Positions 50,239 through 59,085 are shown, counted from the first letter of the stretch. The stretch: DNA of 64,000 nucleotides from Variovorax sp. J22G73 (GCF_030317035.1 NZ_JASZYK010000005.1:124001-188000), one strand, 5' to 3'. Numbers and translations are program-made. The notes: a model not told the origin generated them from the sequence alone.

Positions 50239-50520
50239 CTACTTCGCCCGACGCAGACGAACCGGCCCACCTCGAGAAGTCGCGTCGACTTCTTCCGCAC
50301 CCCGCGTCACCCGCAACGCGCCCTTGGCCGCCAACGCCGCGGCCACGCGGCGCACTTCGGGCATCAGCTTGCGCCAGGCGTGCTCATCACCGGCCAGCGC
50401 GCGCGCAACCACCGAGGGGCAAACGGAAGAGTCCGCGTCCCGCTGGCCCAGCAAGCCAAAAACCATCCGCTCGATTTCTTCATCCGTCACGGGCACAGGC
50501 ACAGGCACGTCAGCGCTCAT
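50239..50520 (-). CDS. DUF3253 domain protein
   Basis: Small soluble protein of 93 residues. The DUF3253 winged-helix-like core is visible as TDEEIERMVFGLLGQRDADSSV, in two parts, then CPSVVARALAGDEHAWRKLMPEVRRVA and KGALRVTRGAEEVD, the usual order with the invariant CPSEVAR-type motif. Function unknown; it often lies near photolyase or DNA-repair genes in proteobacteria. It starts 10 nt after the photolyase stop on the same strand and is probably co-transcribed. The Val-Pro repeat near the start comes from a GGCACA repeat. Confidence 0.85.
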   Translation of the reverse strand: MSADVPVPVPVTDEEIERMVFGLLGQRDADSSVCPSVVARALAGDEHAWRKLMPEVRRVAAALAAKGALRVTRGAEEVDATSRGGPVRLRRAK

Positions 50521-50530
50521 CGACAGCCCC

Positions 50531-52075
50531 CTAGAGCAATTCCGGCCGCTCGCGCATCGCAGCCGCGGTGCCCTTGATCGCCGCCAGTTCGTCCGCGCCG
50601 AACCGCCGCAGGTTCCGCGTCATCATCACCGTGCGCGGGTTGTTCTCCAGCATGGCTTCGTGCCGCGCCACGAAGTCCCAGTACATCACCGTCATCGGGC
50701 AAGCGCCTTCGCCGCTGCGCGTGCCGGGCTTGTACCGGCAGCCGTCGCAGTAGTTGCTCATGCGCCGTATGTAGGCGCCGCCCGCGGCATAAGGCTTGGT
50801 CACGAAGCGAGCGCCGTCCGCGTACAGCGACATGCCCACGGTGTTCGGCAGCTCGACCCATTCCACCGCGTCGACATACACCGACAGGTACCACGCATGC
50901 ACCTGCGCCGGCGCAACGCCGAAGGTGAGCGCGAAGTTGCCGGTGACCATCAGCCGCTGGATGTGGTGCGCGTAGCCCGTTCGCAAGGTCTGGCCGATGG
51001 CCTGGCGCATGCAGTTCATGCCGACCTGGCCGGTCCAGTACCAGTCGGGCAGCTTCTCGTGGTGCTTCAGTGCGTTGGCTTCGAGCAGCTTCGGCATGCG
51101 CCACCAGTACACGCCGCGCATGAACTCGCGCCACCCGACAATCTGCCGCACAAAGCCTTCCACCGATTCGATCGGCACGGCGCCGGCGCGCCACTGCGCC
51201 ACGGCCGCGTCGATCACCTCGCGCGGGTCGAGCAGCTTGAGGTTCAGCGACGACGACAGCAGCCCGTGGTACAGGAAGGGCTCGTCGGTCCACATGGCGT
51301 CCTGGAAGCGGCCGAAGTCCTGCAGCCGGAAGGCGACGAAGTCGTTCAGCGCGACCAGCGCCTGCTCGCGCGTCACCGGCCAGTCGAACGCGGCGGCGCT
51401 GCCGTAGTGCTCGCCGAAGTGCGCCTCCACGTCGGCCAGCACCTCGCGCGTGAGGGCGTCGGGCGGGAACGAGGGCGGCGCAGGCAGCATGCCCGGCCCC
51501 TCGCGGCCGAAGGCGCCGCGGTTGTCGTGGTCGAAGTTCCACTGCCCGCCTTCGGGCTGGCCGCCGTCGTCCAGCAGCACGCGGTGCTTCACGCGCATCT
51601 GCCGGTAGAAAGCCTCCATGACCAGGCGGCGCTTGCCCTGCGCGTGCTCGGCGAATTCGGCGCGGGAGGCCATGAAGTGCAGGTCGTCCCGCACGGCGAG
51701 CCGCACGCCGGCGGCGGTGCATGCCTGGCAGGCTTGGGCGATGGCCTGCTCCAGGCGCCAATCGCCGGCCTCGACCATCACGACCGCTCGGGGGCGATGG
51801 CGCTGCAGTGCGTCGGTCAGGGCGTCCGCGAGCGAGTCGAAGCCGTGGGTGCCCAGCTTCAGGTAGTCCAGGGGCATGCCGCGCGCGGTGAGCGCCTCGG
51901 CAAAGTGGCGCATCGCCGAGAGGAACAGGGCCGTGCGCATCTTGGTGCTGGGCACGTGCGTGGATTCCTGCGGCACCTCGGCCATCCACACGCAGTCTTG
52001 CGCGGCGTCGAAGCCTTCGAAGGCGACGCTGGCAAGGCTCAGCTGGTCGCCCAGCACCACCACCAGATTGCGCAT
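50531..52075 (-). CDS. FeS-type bacterial photolyase/cryptochrome (PhrB-like)
   Basis: Photolyase-family protein of 514 residues of the FeS-BCP group, which repairs (6-4) photoproducts with light, using FAD, a lumazine antenna and a [4Fe-4S] cluster. Cluster ligands are Cys355, Cys443, Cys446 and Cys459; this spacing equals that of Agrobacterium PhrB. The N-terminal antenna domain begins NLVVVLGDQLS, and the FAD domain has HHIQRLMVTGNFAL and VYVDAVEWVELPNT. The ATG at 52075 matches the family start; an upstream extension to 52213 has no homology-like sequence. It faces the CFA/DUF1295 operon and leads the DUF3253 gene. Confidence 0.95.
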   Translation of the reverse strand: MRNLVVVLGDQLSLASVAFEGFDAAQDCVWMAEVPQESTHVPSTKMRTALFLSAMRHFAEALTARGMPLDYLKLGTHGFDSLADALTDALQRHRPRAVVMVEAGDWRLEQAIAQACQACTAAGVRLAVRDDLHFMASRAEFAEHAQGKRRLVMEAFYRQMRVKHRVLLDDGGQPEGGQWNFDHDNRGAFGREGPGMLPAPPSFPPDALTREVLADVEAHFGEHYGSAAAFDWPVTREQALVALNDFVAFRLQDFGRFQDAMWTDEPFLYHGLLSSSLNLKLLDPREVIDAAVAQWRAGAVPIESVEGFVRQIVGWREFMRGVYWWRMPKLLEANALKHHEKLPDWYWTGQVGMNCMRQAIGQTLRTGYAHHIQRLMVTGNFALTFGVAPAQVHAWYLSVYVDAVEWVELPNTVGMSLYADGARFVTKPYAAGGAYIRRMSNYCDGCRYKPGTRSGEGACPMTVMYWDFVARHEAMLENNPRTVMMTRNLRRFGADELAAIKGTAAAMRERPELL

Positions 52076-52300
52076 GAGCGGGCATGAGTGAAATTGCGGG
52101 ACGTCAGCATAGGCGCAGAGCGCCGCCGGGGGCGCGAAGCGGGCGCCAAAGCCCTGACAAACCCCTGAATTCGGCCGGAACGGGGCATTCCGCAACCGGG
52201 GCCGGGCGTCCACAATGGCCCGGGCTCATCCAAAACCCATCCCGCCGCGTACAGGTGCCTGTGGCACGCGCATCGACGTGCCCCAACGAGGAAAACCGAC

Positions 52301-53347
52301 ATGCCGCAAGACATTTCTTTTGCCATTCGCTGGGTCGAGAAAGGCCTGGTGCCCGACACGGTCGTGCGCAGCGGCATCCGACGCCTGCTGAAAGACCGCC
52401 TCCACGAGCTGCAGGCCGGCAACGCGCTGGCCGTGGCCGACCTGACGCAGGATTTCGTCGCCCGCATGGGCAAGGCCAACCTGGCGCCGCTCCCCGAGAA
52501 GGCCAACGAGCAGCATTACGAGGTGCCGGCCGCCTTCTTCGGCGAAGTGCTGGGCAACCACCGCAAATACAGCAGCTGCTACTGGCCCGAAGGCACCAAG
52601 ACGCTGGAAGAGGCCGAGTCCGCCGCGCTGGCCGCGACCTGCGAGCGCGCCGGTCTGCTCGACGGGCAGGACGTGATGGAGCTGGGCTGCGGCTGGGGCT
52701 CGCTCACGCTGTGGATGGCCGCGCACTACCCCCGCAGCCGGATCACGGCGCTGTCCAACTCCAATTCGCAGCGCGAATACATCGAGGCGCAGGCGGCGCT
52801 GCGGGGCCTGCGCAACGTGCGCGTGCTGACGCGCGACATCAACGTGTTCGACACCGACGAGCGCTTCGACCGCGTGGTGTCGGTCGAGATGTTCGAGCAC
52901 CTGCGCAACTGGCCGCAGGCCTTCGCCAACGTGGCGCGCTGGCTGAAGCCGGGCGGCAGGTTCTTCATGCACGTGTTCGCGCACAAGGAGGCGCCGTACC
53001 CCTTCGAGGTGCGCGACCCCAGCGACTGGATGAGCAAGTACTTCTTCTCCGGCGGCATGATGCCCAGCGACGACTTGGCCCTGCACTGCCAGGACGACCT
53101 GCGGCTGCTGCGCCGCTGGCGCTGGGAAGGCAGCCACTACCAGCGCACGGCCGAGGCCTGGCTGCGCAACATGGACGAGCGCCGCGACACGCTGCGCCCG
53201 CTGTTCCAAGCCACCTACGGGGCGGAGGCCAACATCTGGTGGACGCGCTGGCGGCTGTTCTTCATGTCGGTGGCGGAGCTGTTCGGGTTCGACCAGGGCC
53301 AGCGCTGGTGGGTGAGCCACTACCTGTTCGAGCGCCGCGCGGCATGA
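52301..53347 (+). CDS. Cyclopropane-fatty-acid-synthase-like SAM methyltransferase
   Basis: S-adenosylmethionine-dependent methyltransferase of 348 residues. The SAM motif is VMELGCGWGSLTLWMA (about 126-141), preceded by HYEVPAAFFGEVLG and YSSCYWPEGTKTLEEAE of the CFA family and followed by VVSVEMFEHLRNW. CFA-type enzymes methylate the double bond of membrane lipids. It lacks the full N-terminal lipid-binding domain of E. coli Cfa, so the product might be a methylated or furan-type fatty acid. It is first in an ATGA-coupled operon with DUF1295 and DUF6134 genes and faces a photolyase gene. Confidence 0.9.
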   Translation: MPQDISFAIRWVEKGLVPDTVVRSGIRRLLKDRLHELQAGNALAVADLTQDFVARMGKANLAPLPEKANEQHYEVPAAFFGEVLGNHRKYSSCYWPEGTKTLEEAESAALAATCERAGLLDGQDVMELGCGWGSLTLWMAAHYPRSRITALSNSNSQREYIEAQAALRGLRNVRVLTRDINVFDTDERFDRVVSVEMFEHLRNWPQAFANVARWLKPGGRFFMHVFAHKEAPYPFEVRDPSDWMSKYFFSGGMMPSDDLALHCQDDLRLLRRWRWEGSHYQRTAEAWLRNMDERRDTLRPLFQATYGAEANIWWTRWRLFFMSVAELFGFDQGQRWWVSHYLFERRAA

Positions 53348-54135
53348 CGGGGGTCGCACTTGCAGGCCTGGCCCTGACCGCGTCGCTGGCGCTGCTGACC
53401 TGGGTGGCCAGCCTGGTGAGGAACGATGCGAGCCTCATCGACCGCATGTGGCCGGTGTGCATCGTGGGCGCGGGCATCGTCTATTTCGCGCTCTTGCCGG
53501 TGCAGACGGTGCGCGGCCTGTGCATGGCGGTGATCGGCGCGGCCTGGGCGGTGCGGCTGTGCCTGTACATCACCTGGCGCAACTGGGGCCACGGCGAAGA
53601 CCGGCGCTACCAGGCGATTCGCGCGCGCAACCAGCCGAATTTCGGGTTTAAGAGCCTGTACCTGGTGTTCGCGCTGCAGGCGGTGCTGGCCTGGGTGGTG
53701 TCGGCGCCGTTCCTGCCGGGCATGGCGGCCCTGCGGCCGCTGGGCGTGCTCGACGCGCTGGGCATCGCGCTGGCACTGTTCGGCACCTTCTTCGAGGCGG
53801 TGGGCGACGCGCAAATGGCGCGCTTCAAGGCCGATCCGTCGAGCAAGGGCCGGGTGATGGACCGCGGCCTGTGGCGCTACACGCGGCACCCCAACTACTT
53901 CGGCGAATGCTGCGTGTGGTGGGGGCTGTGGCTCGTCGCCGTCGGCGGCGCGGGGTGGGGTGGGGCGTGGAGCGTGGTGTCGCCGCTGCTCATGACCTGG
54001 CTGCTGCTGAAGGTGTCGGGCGTGCACATGCTCGAAGGCGACATCGGCGAGCGGCGCCCGGCGTACCGGGACTACATCGCGCGCACCAACGCCTTTCTGC
54101 CAGGACCGGTGCGCAGCAACCGCAAGACGTCATGA
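53344..54135 (+). CDS. DUF1295 membrane protein (steroid-reductase-like fold)
   Basis: Inner-membrane protein of 263 residues with six or seven helices. The family motif is near the C terminus: GLWRYTRHPNYFGECCVWWG, the NADPH/SAM-type site shared with sterol reductases and isoprenylcysteine methyltransferases, then GDIGERRPAYRDYIARTNAF. DUF1295 proteins occur beside cfa and photolyase genes in many proteobacteria, where they may modify lipids in response to oxidative stress. Its ATG overlaps the stop of the methyltransferase (ATGA) and its stop overlaps the next ATG (ATGA), so the three are coupled. Confidence 0.92.
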   Translation: MTGVALAGLALTASLALLTWVASLVRNDASLIDRMWPVCIVGAGIVYFALLPVQTVRGLCMAVIGAAWAVRLCLYITWRNWGHGEDRRYQAIRARNQPNFGFKSLYLVFALQAVLAWVVSAPFLPGMAALRPLGVLDALGIALALFGTFFEAVGDAQMARFKADPSSKGRVMDRGLWRYTRHPNYFGECCVWWGLWLVAVGGAGWGGAWSVVSPLLMTWLLLKVSGVHMLEGDIGERRPAYRDYIARTNAFLPGPVRSNRKTS

Positions 54136-54803
54136 GAACGAACAAGCACCGGCGGCTGGCATCGGCGCTGGCATTGGCGGCGCTGGCCGCGCTCTCGAAC
54201 GGCGCGGCCACCGCCTCGGCCGCCGGACCGGCCGGCGGCGAATGGAATTTCCGGGTGCTGCTCGACGATTCGCCCATCGGCGAGCACCGCTTCGCGCTGG
54301 CCACCGCGGGCGACGAGCGCAAGCTCACGAGCGAGGCGCGCTTCGCGGTCAAGCTGCTGGGCGTGACGGTTTACCGCTACCAGCACAACGCCACCGAGAC
54401 CTGGCGCGGCGACTGCCTGAAGCGCCTGAGCTCCAAGACCGACGACGACGGCACGCCCGAGAAGGTGAACGCCGAGGCCGCCGGCGACAACGCATTGGCC
54501 GTCACCACGCCCAAGGGCACGCAGTCGCTCGAAGGCTGCGTGATGAGCTTCGCGTACTGGAACCCCGCCATCCGCACGCAAGACAAGCTGCTCAACGCGC
54601 AGAGCGGCAAGTTCGAGGCGGTGCAGGTCAGCCGCGCGGGCAGCGGCACCGTCGAGGTGCGCGGCCAGCCGGTGGCCGCCACGCGCTGGCGCATTGCCAC
54701 CGACGCCCAGCCCATCGACGTCTGGTATTCCGCGCAGGGCGAATGGCTGGGGCTGGACTCGACGGTGGGCGGGAACCGAAAGCTCAGTTATCGGCTCAAG
54801 TAG
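54132..54803 (+). CDS. DUF6134-type exported protein
   Basis: Periplasmic protein of 223 residues. Signal peptide at 1-31 (LASALALAALAALSNGAATASA). The mature part is beta-rich: WNFRVLLDDSPIGEHRFAL, VYRYQHNATETWRGDCLKRL and SFAYWNPAIRTQDKLLNAQ, the pattern seen in DUF6134 proteins, which resemble lipid-binding beta sandwiches. Two cysteines (in GDCLKRL and EGCVMSF) could form a disulfide. It is the last gene of the cfa-DUF1295 operon and may handle the modified lipid at the envelope; this is inference. Confidence 0.82.
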   Translation: MRTNKHRRLASALALAALAALSNGAATASAAGPAGGEWNFRVLLDDSPIGEHRFALATAGDERKLTSEARFAVKLLGVTVYRYQHNATETWRGDCLKRLSSKTDDDGTPEKVNAEAAGDNALAVTTPKGTQSLEGCVMSFAYWNPAIRTQDKLLNAQSGKFEAVQVSRAGSGTVEVRGQPVAATRWRIATDAQPIDVWYSAQGEWLGLDSTVGGNRKLSYRLK

Positions 54804-54842
54804 CCAACGGCTTGCATTTGTTTTGCATAGTTATTGCTTTGT

Positions 54843-54854
54843 GAAATATTTCAT
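54843..54854. repeat. 12-bp perfect palindrome in AT-rich gap
   Basis: TGAAATATTTCA lies in an unusually AT-rich 60-nt stretch between the DUF6134 gene and the next gene. It is flanked by an 8-bp inverted repeat CCAACGGC (54805-54812) and GCCGTTGG (54884-54891). It may be an operator or a hairpin at the operon end. Confidence 0.45.
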
Positions 54855-54960
54855 GGTTCCGGCCATGTAAAGCGCTGCGCCTGCCGTTGGAGACAGGCTG
54901 CATTCAGCTGTTCTGCCTATAAGCAATGACCTGCATACCTGCACTGCCGAAAGGGAAGCG

Positions 54961-55416
54961 ATGAACGGTTCGAAATTCCAGTTGCTCGACAGCTACTTCG
55001 ACGCAAGGCTGCTGGAGCCCCGGCAAGACACCGACGTGGCCGACCGCACCCGGCGGGCGCGGCGCATGGCGCAGCGGCTCAACGAACTGGCCTACCCGGT
55101 GTTCTGCGAGTTCGCCGCGTACATCGACGCCAAGCTGGGCGACGCGGCCGAGTGCTACGTCGACCGCGAGGAGGGCCTGGGCGGCCTGAACCGCGACGCG
55201 CCGCCCCACGTGGGTTTTAGATGGGGCGCGCAGGGCGGGCGGCTCAACGAGGTGGTGTTCACCGGCAACATCGAGACCGGCGAGGTGCACGCCACCTGGC
55301 GCTGCTGGCGCAACGGCATTCCCGCGCTGGGCGACAAGACGCTCGACCCGTTCTGGTCGCCGCCGGTGGTGCATTCGATGCTGCAGGAGCTGATCTTCCA
55401 GTTTCCGCCCGTCTGA
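54961..55416 (+). CDS. Hypothetical protein, 151 residues
   Basis: Soluble protein without signal peptide. The first half is helical (SYFDARLLEPRQDTDVADRTRR, in two helices; then MAQRLNELAYPVFCEFAAYIDAKLGD abbreviated), the second half strand-rich with VVFTGNIETGEVHATWRCWRN and FWSPPVVHSMLQELIFQFP. No family recognised. GAAAGGGAAG before the ATG is a good RBS. It lies 13 nt before the alpha/beta hydrolase start, so the two may be co-transcribed, but nothing in the sequence ties their functions. Confidence 0.72.
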   Translation: MNGSKFQLLDSYFDARLLEPRQDTDVADRTRRARRMAQRLNELAYPVFCEFAAYIDAKLGDAAECYVDREEGLGGLNRDAPPHVGFRWGAQGGRLNEVVFTGNIETGEVHATWRCWRNGIPALGDKTLDPFWSPPVVHSMLQELIFQFPPV

Positions 55417-55429
55417 CGCGGCGGTGGCC

Positions 55430-56443
55430 ATGCGCATCGGCCCGGGCGCAGCGGTGATCGTCGGGCTGGCTGTGCTCGCGGGCTTGGTGGGTGTGGTCTA
55501 TGAACAGGTCGGGCGCTTTCGCGCCGCGCGCGACTTTCCACCGCCGGGGCGCATGGTCGACATCGGCGGGCGCCGCACCCAGCTCGACTGCCGCGGCAGC
55601 GGCTCGCCCACCGTGGTGTTCGAAGCGGGGCAGAGCGTGGCCGGCGCGCTCGACTGGGCGGCCGTGCAGCCGAAGGTGGCGGCGCACACGCGGGCCTGCG
55701 CCTACAGCCGCGCGGGCCTGATGTGGAGCGACGCGTCGAGCGAACCCTCCAGCGCCAAGCAGGTGGCGCAAGACCTTCACGCCGCGTTGACCGCCGCCGG
55801 CGAGCGCGGGCCTTTCGTGATGGTGGGCCAGTCCATCGGCGGGCCGTACGTGGTGAGCTTCACGCGCTACTACGGTGCGCAGGTGGCGGGGCTGGTGCTG
55901 GTCGACCCTTCGCATCCCGACCAGGCGGCGCGCGTGGCGCAGTACATGGTGGAAAAGCGATCGCCGCTGTCGCGCCTGTTCCTGCGGCTGGGCTGGACGG
56001 GCCTGCTGCGGGTGGCTGCGCCCCGGCTACTGCCGCGGATGCCGCACCAGTCCGAGCAGGAGGTGGCCGCCATCCGCGCCTTCGCGCCGCTGTCGTTTCG
56101 CGCGGAGCTGGCCGAAAGCGACGCCACCGAACGCACGCTGGCCGAAGCCGGCGCATTTCGAGAACTGGGCGACCGCCCGCTGGTGGTGCTCACCGCGATG
56201 GCGCCCTACACCGAGAGCGAACTGCACGGCATGAAGATCACGCCGGCGCAGGGCAAGGAGGTGCAGGCCCTGTGGAAGCAGATGCACGACGACATCGCCA
56301 CATGGTCGACGCGCGGCACGCACCGGCTGCTGCCGAACGCGGGCCACGACATTCAGTTCGACGAGCCCGATGCGGTGGTCGATGCCGTGTTGTCCGTGGT
56401 GCGGCAGGTGCGCGCGCTCGGCCCCGCGCCCGCTTCACCGTGA
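55430..56443 (+). CDS. Membrane-anchored alpha/beta hydrolase
   Basis: Serine hydrolase of 337 residues. An N-terminal hydrophobic helix (about 6-24, AAVIVGLAVLAGLVGVVYE) anchors or exports it. The catalytic triad is visible: Ser in MVGQSIGGPY (nucleophile elbow near 127), Asp in LVLVDPSHPD or the later acidic position, and His in NAGHDIQFDEP. A cap domain lies between. It resembles lipases or proline-iminopeptidase-like esterases; substrate unknown. The ATG at 55430 is chosen over a GTG two codons earlier. Convergent with the next gene with 7 nt between stops. Confidence 0.88.
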   Translation: MRIGPGAAVIVGLAVLAGLVGVVYEQVGRFRAARDFPPPGRMVDIGGRRTQLDCRGSGSPTVVFEAGQSVAGALDWAAVQPKVAAHTRACAYSRAGLMWSDASSEPSSAKQVAQDLHAALTAAGERGPFVMVGQSIGGPYVVSFTRYYGAQVAGLVLVDPSHPDQAARVAQYMVEKRSPLSRLFLRLGWTGLLRVAAPRLLPRMPHQSEQEVAAIRAFAPLSFRAELAESDATERTLAEAGAFRELGDRPLVVLTAMAPYTESELHGMKITPAQGKEVQALWKQMHDDIATWSTRGTHRLLPNAGHDIQFDEPDAVVDAVLSVVRQVRALGPAPASP

Positions 56444-56450
56444 CCCCGCT

Positions 56451-56903
56451 TCACTTCACCAGCCGGCACTGCACGAGCTTGGGCGAGGGCACCAGCGCGC
56501 TGGCCTGGAAGCCTTCGTTCAGGCAATCGAACACCAGGCTCGACGAGAGCTGGAACGGCGTCATCTTCTGGCCGGTGAACTTCGGTTTCAAGGCCTCCTG
56601 GTCGCTCACCGCGAAGTGGGTGTCGAACTGCGCGCCGTCGTCGGTCATCGCGCCGAAATAGGTGGTGCCCGCGTCGCTGCCCATGCGCATCACGCGGCCG
56701 CTGAACGCCAGGCGCTTTTGCGTGTACGTGCTCGCGGCCTGCTGCGGGTCGGCCTTGTAGGCCGCGACGATCGCGTTGTAGCTCTGCACCGGCGCGGCCT
56801 CGTCGGCCTGTGCGCCGGCGTGCCAAAAGGCGGCTGCGACCAGCAGCGGAAACGCGGGAAGGAAGGCAGCGAGGCTGCCGGCTTTTTTCTGGATGGGATG
56901 CAT
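56451..56903 (-). CDS. Exported OB-fold-like protein of unknown function
   Basis: Periplasmic protein of 150 residues. Signal peptide at about 1-34 (LAAFLPAFPLLVAAAFWHAGAQA, abbreviated), then VQSYNAIVAAYKADPQQAAS and a small strand-rich domain: YTQKRLAFSGRVMRMGSDAG, TYFGAMTDDGAQFDTHFA and ALVPSPKLVQCRLVK. The AAxTYxxKxLxVxGxV pattern is that of tRNA_anti-like OB domains found in exported proteins. Two Cys residues near the end may form a disulfide. No partner gene. The 197 nt before it contain a GAAGGGTGAAAAGGGTGAAA direct repeat of no known role. Confidence 0.65.
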   Translation of the reverse strand: MHPIQKKAGSLAAFLPAFPLLVAAAFWHAGAQADEAAPVQSYNAIVAAYKADPQQAASTYTQKRLAFSGRVMRMGSDAGTTYFGAMTDDGAQFDTHFAVSDQEALKPKFTGQKMTPFQLSSSLVFDCLNEGFQASALVPSPKLVQCRLVK

Positions 56904-57100
56904 GGGATTCGCCCTGGATTTTTCTGGATGCGGCGCCGCGGACTGCCACGGTTTTCACGCGGAAGACGGCGCCCTCGTGCCTTGTCGGCCGGGCGAATAT
57001 ACAAGCGTGCGAAGGGTGAAAAGGGTGAAAACTTTTCGCTGACCGCGTGTTGGCGCGCAGCGCCGGCAGCGACTTTCCACTCGAGCTTTCCCTTCAAGCT

Positions 57101-57883
57101 TCAGGCCGTCGGCACGTCCAGTTCCACCCACGTCGGCGCGTGGTCGCTCGCACCGGTACGCCCGCGCACGTCGCGGTCCACGCCGGCATTGCGCAGCATG
57201 GGCGCGAGCTCGGCGTTCAGCATCAGGTGGTCGATGCGCAGCCCGGCGTCGCGCGGAAAGCGGTTGCGCCAGTAGGTCCAGAAGGTGAAGGGCACGCGGC
57301 CGGGGTGGCAGGCGCGCACGGCGTCGGTCCAGCCCTGTTTCGACAGTTGCGCGAAGGCCGCGCGGCTCTCGGGTTGCAGCAGCGCGTCGTCGCGCCACGA
57401 CGCAGGGTTGTAGATGTCGGCGTCGGTGGGCACCACGTTGTAGTCGCCGGCCAGCACCACGGGCAGGCCGCAGGCGAAGAGCTTCTTCGCATGCTTGTTG
57501 AAGGCCTCGAACCACTGCAGCTTGTAGTCGAACTTGGGGCCCGGCTGCGGGTTGCCGTTGGGCAGGTAGAGGCAGCCGACCAGCACGCCGCCGACCGTCG
57601 CCTCGAGGTAGCGGCTCTGCGGGTCGGCTTCCATGCCGGGCAGGCCGCGGCCGGTTTCTATGGGCTCGCGCCCGCGCGCCAGGATGGCGACGCCGTTCCA
57701 CGACCGCTGCCCGTGCGCGACGATGCCGTAGCCGGCCGAGTGGATCGCGTCGATGGGGAGCTTGTCGTTCGGCGACTTCAGCTCCTGCAGGCAGGCGACG
57801 TCGGGCTTCGACTCGGCGAGCCATTCGAGCAGGCGCTCCAGCCGGCTGTTGATGCCGTTGATGTTGAAGGTGGCGATCTTCAT
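57101..57883 (-). CDS. xthA: Exodeoxyribonuclease III (AP endonuclease)
   Basis: Class II AP endonuclease and 3'-5' exonuclease of 260 residues for base-excision repair. Motifs: MKIATFNINGINSR (Asn7), CLQELKSP with metal Glu34, GYGIVAHGQRSWNGVAILAR, AGDYNVVPTDADIYNP (active-site Asp and Asn), and the terminal RIDHLMLN plus GASDHAPTWVEL with the catalytic Asp-His. Length is normal. The ATG at 57883 is the family start. It faces an ATP-dependent DNA ligase gene across 125 nt; nuclease and ligase functions fit one repair route. Confidence 0.96.
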   Translation of the reverse strand: MKIATFNINGINSRLERLLEWLAESKPDVACLQELKSPNDKLPIDAIHSAGYGIVAHGQRSWNGVAILARGREPIETGRGLPGMEADPQSRYLEATVGGVLVGCLYLPNGNPQPGPKFDYKLQWFEAFNKHAKKLFACGLPVVLAGDYNVVPTDADIYNPASWRDDALLQPESRAAFAQLSKQGWTDAVRACHPGRVPFTFWTYWRNRFPRDAGLRIDHLMLNAELAPMLRNAGVDRDVRGRTGASDHAPTWVELDVPTA

Positions 57884-58008
57884 CACATGCGCAATGCAGG
57901 GACCGGAACCGGAAGCTAGGCCTGGGCCGGCAGCAGTGGAAAAAGGATGTCGCCATCTTCCGGCCTTCGCCTTCCCGCCGCGCGTCGGACAACGCATCTT
58001 CTTGGCCG

Positions 58009-59085
58009 ATGAAAACCCCCCGGACGATCCTGCCGATGCTGGCCAAGGTGGCCGAGCGGCTGCCCGACAGCGGCGACTTCCTGTTTGAGCCGAAGTGGGA
58101 CGGCTTCAGGGCCATCGTGTTCCACGACGCGGGCGGCGTGCGCATCCAGAGCCGCGATGCCAAGCCGCTGGACCGCTACTTTCCGGACCTGCACGCGGTG
58201 TTGGCCGAATGGCTGCCGGCCGGTTGCGTGCTCGACGGCGAGATCGTCGTCGCCACGCCGCGGGGCCTGGACTTCGACGCGCTGCAGCAGCGCGTGCATC
58301 CCGCCGCATCGCGCGTCGCGCGGCTGGCCGCCGAGACGCCGGCCGCCTTCGTGGCCTTCGACCTGCTGCGGCTCGATGGCGTCGACTGCATGGCGCGGCC
58401 GCAGGCCGAGCGCCGGATGCTGCTGGAGGCCCTGCTGGCCGAGGCGCGGCCGCCCTTGCGGCTCACGCCCATGACCACCGACCGCGCGCTCGCCGCGCGC
58501 TGGCTGCGGCACTTCGAGGGCGCCGGGCTCGACGGCGTGATGGTCAAGCCCGCCGATGCGACGTACCAGCCGGGCAAGCGGGCGATGTTCAAGGTCAAGC
58601 ATGTGCGCGCGGCGGACTGCGTGGTGGCGGGGCTGCGCTGGCACAAGAGCACGGTCGAGGGCGGGCCCGAGGCGGTCGGCTCGCTGCTGCTGGGGCTGTA
58701 CGACGACGCGGGCGTGCTGCAGCACGTGGGCATGACGTCGTCGTTCGGCATGCAGGCGCGCCAGGACCTGGCGAAGGAACTGGCGCCGCTGCGCAAGCGC
58801 GCGCTGCCAGGCCATCCGTGGGCAGGCTGGGCGAGCGATGCCAACGACGATGCGCACCGCATGCCCGGAGCGCAAAGCCGCTGGAGTTCGGGCAAGGACC
58901 TGTCGTGGGTGCCGCTGCGCACGGAGCGCGTGTGCGAGGTGAAGTACGACCACCTGCAGGGGCGGCGCTTTCGCCACGGCACGACTTTCCTGCGCTGGCG
59001 CGCGGACAAGCCGCCCGCCGAATGCACCTACGCACAGCTCGAGGTGGCGCCGCCGTACGAACTGGCGCGCGTGTTCAGCGCGTAG
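58009..59085 (+). CDS. ATP-dependent DNA ligase (LigC-like)
   Basis: Ligase of 358 residues that seals nicks using ATP. The nucleotidyltransferase domain covers about 10-200 with the lysine motif EPKWDGFR (Lys29), then LDGEIVV, FVAFDLLRLDG, GVMVKPADATYQPGKR with motif V lysines and MFKVKH. A C-terminal OB domain follows (about 215-330). It has no nuclease or polymerase domain, unlike full LigD, and no Ku gene is seen in the window, so it is closer to LigC, which acts in base-excision repair. Divergent from xthA. Confidence 0.93.
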   Translation: MKTPRTILPMLAKVAERLPDSGDFLFEPKWDGFRAIVFHDAGGVRIQSRDAKPLDRYFPDLHAVLAEWLPAGCVLDGEIVVATPRGLDFDALQQRVHPAASRVARLAAETPAAFVAFDLLRLDGVDCMARPQAERRMLLEALLAEARPPLRLTPMTTDRALAARWLRHFEGAGLDGVMVKPADATYQPGKRAMFKVKHVRAADCVVAGLRWHKSTVEGGPEAVGSLLLGLYDDAGVLQHVGMTSSFGMQARQDLAKELAPLRKRALPGHPWAGWASDANDDAHRMPGAQSRWSSGKDLSWVPLRTERVCEVKYDHLQGRRFRHGTTFLRWRADKPPAECTYAQLEVAPPYELARVFSA

